NCBI GenBank assembly: GCA_026214975.1
Contig: JAOBSW010001134.1
Location: forward strand, 248,001 to 312,000
From: Gentiana macrophylla
Lineage: Eukaryota > Streptophyta > Magnoliopsida > Gentianales > Gentianaceae
Direction of reading: 5' to 3'
DNA length: 64,000 nt
Below are positions 56,858 to 64,000 of this stretch, one piece after another. The notes under the pieces are model-generated. The model saw only the letters and a program-made list of their open reading frames with translations. It was not told the DNA's origin and made no database searches. The position numbers and the translations under genes are program-made. The first letter of the stretch is position 1, and each line of letters starts with the position of its first letter.

Positions 56858-58691
56858 TGTTAGGTGTGATGCCGAAAGACAATTTTGTAATTGTTTTATT
56901 TAATAAATGAATTGACATTATTATTCATATTTATTATTCTCATATTCACCGATGTGACAATAGTATTTACACTACGAAAACCCTAAAGTATATCGTTTAT
57001 GTAATCACTTAACTCTGTATGGTATATACACGGGAGGATTGAGTTAGTGAAGATGTACTTAAAATACAATTAGCCCGTAGTGAAGTTAATCGAGAGTATC
57101 GGGTCTCTCCTTTAACGTGCTATTAATGCGCCTGAGAACACAATAGGTGTGATTGTCTTATCCGACTTTCGGTTAAGAGAATCTAATGGGGCATTTATAT
57201 ATGATAGATATATCATATAGGGTTGGACCGATTTGATTAGAGTTCACGATATAATTACGTAATCGAGAAGTCTTATCGAATCAATGGATGATCATATTTA
57301 TGGATATATCTTAATCTCGAGGTGATCACGAGTCAACCGCTTGAATCAAGTATGAAGTTTGACTTGACGGTTAAGCATTACATCGAGTCCGTGGTCCGAA
57401 TTACCCCATCTTGGCATTGTACTGGATTGAGTGAGTAGTCTGTGTTATCACAGATACGGAATCCATTCCTTCCATTTCTGGAAGTAGATAGACAGTTCCC
57501 TTATTTGTTAATCCTAGAAACTGATCGATCCATGGAGCTCATATTACACTGATTAGCTACCAGTGAGTTGTATGAATTAATTGATCACTAGGGGGTTAAT
57601 GGTAGATAATGATAAGAGGTTCTAAAAAGGGTTAACAGTAACTTCCCGATTTAGAATGAACAGTCTATGGAGGATTAATCCATATGTATTGATTATATCA
57701 ATGGACGCTTATTATTATTCTCGTGAGGAGATAAATATAATCGATAATCGGAGGAGTGCGATCCACGGGATTATGGTGGCATATTCTCGTGATTGATTTA
57801 TCGAATATAATTATTACATTCGTAAGAAAATTATTTATTTGATTTATCGGAGCCGCCGATTATTAGTCCATGGTCCCGACGTGCCTCCTAATATAGCATA
57901 GCTGTTCTCGGACGTCGAATCCTAATAATATTAATTTAGTTCTTGTTGGACTTTATTAAAACGATATGTGAATTAATTGTTTAGTGGACTATTAAATTAG
58001 TTGGGCTAAATAATTAAATATGTGGAAAAGACATTTTCCATAATCTTGGGCCAATTTATGTGTGTTGGTCGAAATTAATTGGTGACTAGGTCACAAGCAA
58101 TTTTCGCCCCATGTATTAATTTAGGAAACAAGAATTAGTTTCTTGTGGATTAATAAGACATGTGCATAAAATATTTATTGGATAAATATTTATGGAAAGA
58201 AATAAAGATAAATATTATTCTAGATTTGTTCTAGAATATTATGGGATTATATTTTATTTAATAGGATTATTATAATTGATTTTGTATTAATTATTAAATC
58301 CTTGGAGGCTAAGTTTTACTCTCCTATATACAGAGAGTTCTTCCAAGCCTTAACACACTTGAAAATTTCGAATTCTCTTAAAGAGAAGGAGCAAAAATTC
58401 GGCCAAGGGGTTTAGAGGGAAAATCTTGGAGGTTTTTCCGGGTAGCATATCGGAAGGTTTCGAGTCGAGGATTTCCTTCCACCGGGAGTTGCTTGGATCA
58501 CACGTACGGAAGATCGTGGTGCTCTTCACACCTTCGTTCGTTCTTTCCATTGCGGTTCTTCAACTTGGATTTTGAGATCCAAGAGGTATGTTCTACAACC
58601 CCCTTGTAGATGTAGATCTAGTTATGTTATTACGTGTATTTTATAGATCTAGATCCTAAAATCGCTTCCGTTGCGGATGATATTACTAACA
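56858..58691 (+). repeat. 3' LTR of RLC-5 (1834 bp)
   Basis: It aligns end to end with 49210-51047 and ends CTAACA, then target copy AATTC. Confidence 0.93.
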
Positions 58692-58696
58692 AATTC

Positions 58697-60452
58697 ATCC
58701 AAGTAAATTCTCTACTCCCAACTTGTCAAATGCCCATTCTTCAAAGCCAGTCATAGGTTCTCTTACAGGTTTCTGTCATTTATAGAATCCAAATTTCCAT
58801 CTAAAACATTTCTCAACTTGTCCGATATTTGGATCCACCTTAGGCTTCTTTGATTTCTTTTCTTTTCTTTCAAATGGCATAGTTGATTTCTTGGGAACAG
58901 GTTGTTCAACTTGTTGACCTCCAAAAGTTTCAACAAGAAGGCTCAAAGTTTTTTCAGCTGTTACATATAGGTCAGTAGGTTCTTTAGGTTGCAAATTTGT
59001 ACCTACTACCTCCATCTCCTCAACACTTCCTACCCCCTGACTCACATGTTCATCAGCAGGGTTTGTACCAGCCTGTTCTTCCCCCTTGGTTATTGCAATC
59101 TTAGTAGGGTCTTGCATGGGTACATTAACTTCCACAGCAGGTGCAGACTCATTAGTCTGCTGTGGTTCTTCAACTTGTTGTTCAATAACAACCTCAGCAG
59201 CCTCAGTAGGGTCAATAACTTATGTTGTTTCAGCAACATCTTCTTCTATTTCTGCTTCCTTTTGGGCCTCCATAACCCTCAATTCTTTTCCTTTTCTATG
59301 GCCTTTCTTTTTCACAACATGTTTCTTTCTTTTTGCAAGTTGTTGCTCGGCTTCAAAAGTTCCTTTCTCATTTGCTCTTTGCTAGTGACTTTCCACTTTC
59401 TTGAATCGCTTTGATTTTTCTTTTCGAGATCTCAAAGAATTTGTCACCTTTGCAACTCCAAGTGAGGCTCAAGAGCCTCAATATCGCTTGAGCCTCGAGA
59501 GACTCAAGCAGAGTCTCACTTGATTCTTCGCATTGTCCTTTTAGGCCTCAACATCTCAGTAATCTTTCTTGTTTCACCAGCCTTTCTTTTCTCCATAGAT
59601 TTCGTTGGTGCAGCATGTTGCACATCATTTTTAGCCTTGGTTCTCTGTTCCTGCCCACCATTATTGTTATCATCATCATTATCATCACTTTCTGTTTCTT
59701 CATCATCTCTTTCTTCATCATCATCTAAACCAGGGATATAATAGCTGATTTATGGTTTGTATCTTGACTTATTGATTTTGGAAGGTGCAACATCAGGTAT
59801 CTTCAGATGATTCAGCAGGGTCTAAATCATTAGTCCTAGGGGCTTTGTCTTTGCTTTTCTTGTGCCATCTCTTTCATCTGACACAACCTTCTTCATGTAT
59901 TGCACAAAGAATCCAGTCCATTCAAACTTCTTGCTTCTGTAAATGATTATCAGCAGGTCTATCTTTGATCCAGAAAGTGTATCAAGGCTTCCACTGAATC
60001 CCAGAATATTCTTGGCAATAATTTTGCTCAGCAGGTTATATTCCAAGCCAATATTCTTCACATTCATATTCAGGGCTATTTCTATAGACTTGTTAGTCTT
60101 TAGATTCAACAAACTGCAATCTTGATAACTGCATCAGTTCTGGATTTGTTGGGGCATTGTTTCCTGGTCCAAATCCAAAAACTTCTCTTAACAGATCTGA
60201 TGTGATTTCAATCTCTTTGCCATTTACAGTCATTGTAAATGCCTCTATGTCACCTGTTATTACCATATTTTTCCAAAAGTTTACAACATTGGTGTATGAG
60301 ATACTTTCCAATCTGAGATTTAGGACAATTTCCAATCCTTCACATAGTCTGATTCTTCTTCCAATATTGATTGCTAACTCAGTCTTGTTAGCATCAACAA
60401 CAAAACCTATAACACTTTGGCTTGTGCCAAGATGAATATCTATGTCCGTCAT
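58697..60452 (-). pseudogene. envelope-like extra ORF, N-terminal part (copy B)
   Basis: Start at 60452 (MTDIDIHLGTS). Frame 60452-60093 encodes a globular segment with SYTNVVNFWKNMVITGDIE and LLREVFGFGPG. This resembles N-terminal domains of plant retroelement accessory proteins, but I cannot name a family with certainty. It continues in another frame (60112-59822) and then, past an acidic low-complexity part, in 59135-58776, a Lys/Glu-rich segment. RLC-5 splits the ORF at 58696. A 64-bp inverted repeat lies at 59459-59522 within it. Confidence 0.62.
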
Positions 60453-61097
60453 TGCAGAAATTTGAGAAAGATGAAGAAGAAAACACTATAAATCTGTGTT
60501 CACACTTGTGTATTTTCAGAGAAAATCAATCTGAGTTATGTACGTAACTTCTGTGTATATGTCTGTATATATAAGGAAAGATAGTGGTTGATAACTGCCA
60601 GGCAAATCTGACACGCATCTTGTAGCATTTAACCACGATTAATCTTGGAATAAATGTAATGTTGCCACATGTCCCACGAACTTGTCCTATTAAGCGTTGT
60701 AACCGTTGGATATTGTAACCGCAGTTATAATGGATAAGAATAATATCCATTTACTATTGACTTTCATTAAAGTTTGAATGTCTTCATAATGTAAAGTTCA
60801 GCGGACTTGGTCTTTAGTAGAGTTGAACTTCAGCAGGGTTACTTTGAAATTGATCAGGGTTACTTCGAAATTGCTCTGCTGATCTTCCTTTGGCTCTCAA
60901 GAAACACGACAAAAATGCTCTCTTTGGTTTTCATTAGGCATAGTTTTGTCCAATTGATAATACAAGATGAAGTTTACTACCAATGACTGATCTGTCAAGT
61001 GAGCTCACCCAACAGGACATAGACCAATCCCCTTGGAAACTTCATTTGCTCAATCTTTCAAACTATATAAGTACTTAGGAATTGTTGATACCAATGA

Positions 61098-61466
61098 CTA
61101 ATCTACCAAGTGAGCGCACCCAGTAAGGCAAAGACTAATCCTCTTGATGAATTCCAGTACTCTGCTGACTATTAAAATGTCAGTCAACTTTGATGATGCC
61201 AAGGTCAGTTCTGAACTTAGCAAATCTTTCACAGTCCAAAGGTTTGTAAAGATGTTAGTAAGTTTATCTTCAGTAGGGATATAAAGAACCACCACATCTT
61301 TCTTTTCTATATGATCTCTTATAAAATGATGTCTCACATCAATGTGCTTCTTTCTTGAGTGCAAAACAGGGTTTTCTGTGATTGCTATTGCACTAGTGTC
61401 GTCACACATTATAGGAATTTCTCTTTCTTCAATCCCATAACCCTTAATTGTTGTCTCAACCATAGT
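61098..61466 (-). pseudogene. pol: copia pol, C-terminal end of RNase H (copy B)
   Basis: Matches 1006-1284 of copy A. It contains GIEEREIPIMCDDTSAIAI, HSRKKHIDVRHHFIRDH and IPTEDKLTNIFT, the end of copia RNase H. The frame is cut upstream by the Tat-like element at 61467. Confidence 0.88.
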
Positions 61467-62051
61467 TGACGATGACAAATTATGTCGCCTTAAAGATCCG
61501 GACTTTTCCTTATATTATTGAAGAATAATCAAGAACCCTAATGCCCAGAACGACAGAGGGGTTTTATACTTTTACGGCTGAGTCTAAGTGGGATTCTTAG
61601 AGTGCCTACGTATCCTGTTATTATTCCAGGAATCAAGCCATACGTAGTTCCTGGAACGTTGTATTTATAAGGACAATGCATGACCTAACCCTAATATGAG
61701 TCGGTTCGTTGCTATTGTCTTATTTACCCTTAATTGGGCTTTACCCCCTTGCCCAGGTTATCCTGCGGATATTGGGCTAACGTAGCTGGTGTGGACTCTG
61801 TTCTCGATATCGATCTGCCCGACCTGGGGTGATCGACTCCTAGAACTCACGTCCTGCACTGCCCGTAAGTCGATAGTCGTGACCTCGAGCTCCTAGACAT
61901 ACTTCAAGCTCGAGGGTCGACCTGCGTGTCAAGGCTTCTAGGTCGATATTCCGACTTGTATGCCTTATCTGGCTCATGTGCCTTAGTAAATATTTGATCC
62001 ACGTATCCCACTCGATGATGATATAACGAGGTGCGTAACCCGGTATCGTCA
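61467..62051 (-). repeat. probable 3' LTR of the Tat-like element (585 bp)
   Basis: It has inverted 7-bp ends and an adjacent purine tract; the partner LTR is off the window. The flanking host bases are ATAGT (61462-61466), the predicted target duplication. Confidence 0.65.
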
Positions 62052-62068
62052 TAAGCCCCCCAGACCTG
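62052..62068 (-). promoter_or_regulatory. polypurine tract of the Tat-like element
   Basis: The minus strand reads AGGTCTGGGGGGCTTA before the LTR start TGACGAT. It is strikingly like ATCTGGGGGGCTT of RLG-Y. Confidence 0.65.
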
Positions 62069-62340
62069 AGAGAGGCGACTTCCGTTGTCCGAGGTCAGAT
62101 CTGCCAATTTTGAAATCATCTTCGAGTTGGACTAAAACTTGGGCGGAAATGGTGTAACCGTTTGCCTGCGCCACCTGTTTTCTAGCCAATCGTGGCCGTT
62201 CATTTGTGGACGCCGAACGCACTATCGCTTCGTCTTCTGCCATAAATGATGTCATCCTTGATCTTCGCGATTTGTGGGGAGTTATAACTACTAGTAACCC
62301 CCCTAATCACGTCTTTTCACTGTCATTCGGCACTTAGCAA

Positions 62341-62351
62341 CGCATAAAAAG
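62341..62351 (+). promoter_or_regulatory. TATA-like element for the antisense ORF
   Basis: CGCATAAAAAG lies about 130 bp before the first ATG (62470), a plausible distance for a plant core promoter with a short leader. Confidence 0.4.
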
Positions 62352-62469
62352 GGAGAGGAGTTCAGACGGTGAATCAATCTGCCTATCAATTTCCTCCATT
62401 ATCTCTTCAGAAAACACAAGTAAGCATTCTTTCTGCTAGCCTCTTTCTCTGTGTTCTTTCCATTCTTGC

Positions 62470-63348
62470 TTGAATCCATCCATGTCTAGTAGTGCTACAC
62501 TTTCTGATAGGGTAGAGGAGTCTCATTCCGGCGATCAAACACCCATATCTGCCCCTTCCGATCAAACCCTTCCCTCAAATCCTAGGGAACCTTTAGGAAT
62601 TATCAGGGAACCTAAGAAACTGTCCACAAGAATGGACGGAAAAGGGCCCAAGGGGTGCACTTCTTGCCTCACCATGGACGATCTCAACCAACTACGGCAG
62701 AGATATGGGCTGTCTAGCCTCAACTCGGTGGCTCGACTTCCTTCCGGCCACCACCAATTTGCCGATGAGCCCCGGAAGGGTTCTCAGACGGTCCACGAGG
62801 CCCGGACTATTGATGGGGCTCAGATTTCCCCTATGTCCAGCCGGTCCAGCTGTTTCTTCGCCACTATGAGATCGGTATATCTCAACTGGGCCCGAATGCC
62901 ATCCGGACTCTGATGGGCTTTCTTATTGCCTGCCGAGTCGCGGGTATCGGGTTTACTGTCCCTTTGTTTCGATGGTGGCACAAGATCTCTGCGATGCCAG
63001 ACTCGGGGTGGTACACATTTCAGAAGCGTGCCAATCGTGAGTTCGTGTCAAAAGGACCTTCATCTCATTCGAATTGGAAGCCTAGGTTCTTCTTCCTTCG
63101 ACACGGGTCGGATAACCCTATGTCGGACTATGGAGGTCGAGAGAGGAAGAGATGACAAACCGGGTCGTGAAGCCGCACCTAACGAGGCTCTTACTCTCGA
63201 GAGATTTACCTTCGAGGTGGTTACAGGACTGAGTCTCCTTTATGACCTTGCCCGCCTCGAGGAGGCGGGCCTGCACTCATGCATAGCGCTTCATCCCGTC
63301 GATCAGGAAAATTGTATGAACCCTGGTTATTTTATTATCAAGTCTTAA
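62470..63348 (+). pseudogene. antisense extra ORF, first part: plant transposon gag-like/Transposase_28-type domain
   Basis: Three frames follow one another: 62470-62913 (Ser-rich start, then MDDLNQLRQRYGL), 62913-63155 (with LGPNAIRTLMGFLIACR directly before and at its start, then WWHKISAMPDSGWYTF and SSHSNWKPRFFFLR) and 62926-63348 (end part). The series matches the plant 'putative gypsy type transposon' domain (Pfam Transposase_28) in layout: a hydrophobic segment around a conserved LxPNAxR, then GWYxF and SNWKxxFF motifs. Frameshifts near 62840 and 63110 break it. The function of such proteins is unknown. Confidence 0.6.
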
Positions 63349-63405
63349 TTCTTTTGAAGTTGTATCTCGCTATTCCCGATCATCGACTCCTTTTTCATTT
63401 GTGTA

Positions 63406-63871
63406 GTGGGTAGATTCTCGAAGGTCATTTGTTCAAGAAGGCCTGCTTTGTGGCTGGCTGCTGCTGTCGCCGCCTCCAGATCGAGAGCTACTCCTCCGGC
63501 GCCCGAGGAAAGACCTGTTCATGCTGTTGACCCGACTGAGGGTGTCGAGACAACTACCCTTGTCACACAATCAACTCTGCCTCCTATGTCGGAGGGACTC
63601 ACCCACGAGCACCGGTCGATACGCGAAGCAGAGGACGTTATCGACTTTACTGTCGGAGGGGGTGAAGAAACCTCCGGAGCTGAGGCGGGCCGGTTGCAGA
63701 AACGGAGGTCGGCCCTCGAGGAGCTGGTGAGAGACCAGCAAAGGCTGGCTAAAAAAGCCAAGGTCACGAAGCCTTCTCTCGACCTTTCCGCCACGAGTAG
63801 GATGTCGGCCGAAGATGTCGAGAAGGCTGGACGACCAGGTCTGGCCTCTTCTCTCCGAGTGGGGACGCGTG
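63406..63871 (+). CDS. antisense extra ORF, second exon-like part
   Basis: This open frame of about 155 codons ends exactly at a donor (G|GTAAGC at 63872). It is Ala/Glu/Arg-rich, with a short helical, basic stretch (RDQQRLAKKAKVTKPSLD) that may be nuclear targeting. A possible upstream intron (T-rich, acceptor TTTGTGTAG near 63405) would join it to the first part. The ATG at 63406 may therefore not be a true start. Confidence 0.5.
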
Positions 63872-63942
63872 GTAAGCACTAACTCTTGTCGATTTCATGT
63901 CTTCTTTTTGCCCTCCCGATTTCATGTCTTCTTTTTTGGCAG
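63872..63942 (+). other. predicted intron of 71 bp
   Basis: Donor GTAAGC and acceptor TTTTTTGGCAG are present. Removing it keeps the frame open: Gly is replaced by Ala and the frame runs on as PLYESRSLSTYEHAVRDC to the window end. The intron contains a 19-bp direct repeat of GATTTCATGTCTTCTTTTT. Confidence 0.55.
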
Positions 63943-64000
63943 CACCACTTTATGAGTCGAGAAGCCTCTCGACGTATGAGCACGCCGTCCGAGACTGTAG
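63943..64000 (+). CDS. antisense extra ORF, third exon-like part (cut by window edge)
   Basis: In frame with the preceding exon after removal of the intron, it encodes PLYESRSLSTYEHAVRDC and continues beyond the window. Confidence 0.45.

Larger units (their letters stand above)
49210..58691 (+). mobile_element. RLC-5, copia-derived LTR element without coding capacity
   Basis: It is bounded by the target duplication AATTC (49205-49209 and 58692-58696). LTRs are 49210-51047 and 56858-58691, with ends TGTTAG...CTAACA. A tRNA-Met primer site follows the 5' LTR, and AAGTGGGAGAT precedes the 3' LTR, as in plant copia elements. The 5.8-kb interior has no frame above about 70 codons. Traces of copia RNase H near its 3' end show its origin. 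The LTR copies are very alike, so the insertion is fairly recent, and movement must have relied on proteins from elsewhere. Confidence 0.93.
46000..61466 (-). mobile_element. Sirevirus-like Ty1/copia, copy B, split by RLC-5
   Basis: On the minus strand it reads pol end (61466-61098), spacer, envelope-like ORF (60452 to 58697, then 49204 to 46909), polypurine tract and 3' LTR (46742-46000). RLC-5 (49210-58691) interrupts the extra ORF, and the Tat-like element cuts pol at 61467. It is the most complete of the three Sirevirus-like copies. Its overlap with copies A and C shows they are the same family. Confidence 0.88.
61467..64000 (-). mobile_element. Tat-like Ty3/gypsy element, 3' end, with antisense extra ORF
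   Basis: The left edge TGACGATGAC falls exactly where pol of copy B is broken. An LTR-like block (61467-62051) has perfect 7-bp inverted ends TGACGAT/ATCGTCA. Next to it is CCCCCCAG, the complement of a polypurine tract, so the element reads leftwards and this is its 3' LTR. The following ORF lies on the plus strand, antisense to the element. Extra antisense ORFs between pol and the 3' LTR are known in Tat-lineage gypsy elements. Pol and the 5' LTR are outside the window, so the lineage is inferred. Confidence 0.65.

Noticed and set aside
61467..62051. A DNA transposon or MITE reading of the block with TGACGAT/ATCGTCA ends.
   Set aside because: The adjacent purine tract in the right orientation and position supports an LTR, and copy B does not resume directly after 62051.

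Overview
This window looks like heterochromatic or pericentromeric DNA from a flowering plant, most likely a eudicot. The base composition is AT-rich, almost every stretch belongs to plant-type LTR retrotransposons (Ty1/copia including Sirevirus-like elements; Ty3/gypsy including chromovirus-like, Athila-like and Tat-like elements), and several primer sites match plant initiator tRNA-Met (TGGTATCAGAG). I see no convincing intact host gene, rRNA, tRNA or CRISPR array. The species cannot be named from the sequence.

Layout. 1-3042: Sirevirus-like copia copy A (minus). It is interrupted at 3043 by another copia element (plus; LTR, gag, protease), which is itself broken at 4667/4668 by the 3' end of Sirevirus-like copy C (minus, 4668-6648). 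6649-7467 and 43135-45972 are the two sides of the locus hit by a large gypsy element, RLG-X. These flanks hold possible exon fragments and, at 45570-45972, a CACTA-type transposon end. RLG-X (7468-43129, plus) has a perfect target duplication CCTCC. Inside its 5' LTR sits RLG-Y (7822-17869), a miniature LTR element flanked by ACGTG. Inside Y's 3' LTR sits RLG-Z (8713-17608, minus), a chromovirus-like element flanked by GAATA that has the best preserved pol gene of the window. The internal part of X contains RLG-W (20945-37075, plus, chromovirus-like), and W contains RLG-V (about 24959-31717, minus, Athila-like). 46000-61466 is Sirevirus-like copy B (minus) with an envelope-like ORF. It is split by RLC-5 (49210-58691, plus), a copia-derived element with about 1.84-kb LTRs, target duplication AATTC and no usable coding capacity. 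61467-64000 is the 3' end of a Tat-like gypsy element (minus) carrying an extra, apparently spliced ORF on the opposite strand.

The most interesting signals are not genes. Several LTR families carry arrays of short palindromes at regular spacing. RLG-Z and RLG-V, from different gypsy lineages, share one motif type (RGACGCYCGTCY) with nearly the same layout: four copies about 20 bp apart, a gap of about 50 bp, then more copies. RLG-W has five pairs of AATGCGTACGCATT-like palindromes, 20-21 bp within a pair and 72 bp between pairs, while the spacers have diverged. RLG-Y has a roughly 27-bp series of GACCAGG/CCTGGTC dyads.

A second window-wide observation concerns sequence quality or DNA modification. 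When repeat copies are compared, the differences cluster strongly at CAG, CTG and CCG sites (for example CTG against CG). This pattern would be expected from base-calling errors at CHG-methylated cytosines. Some frameshifts and stops in the retroelement genes may therefore not be real.
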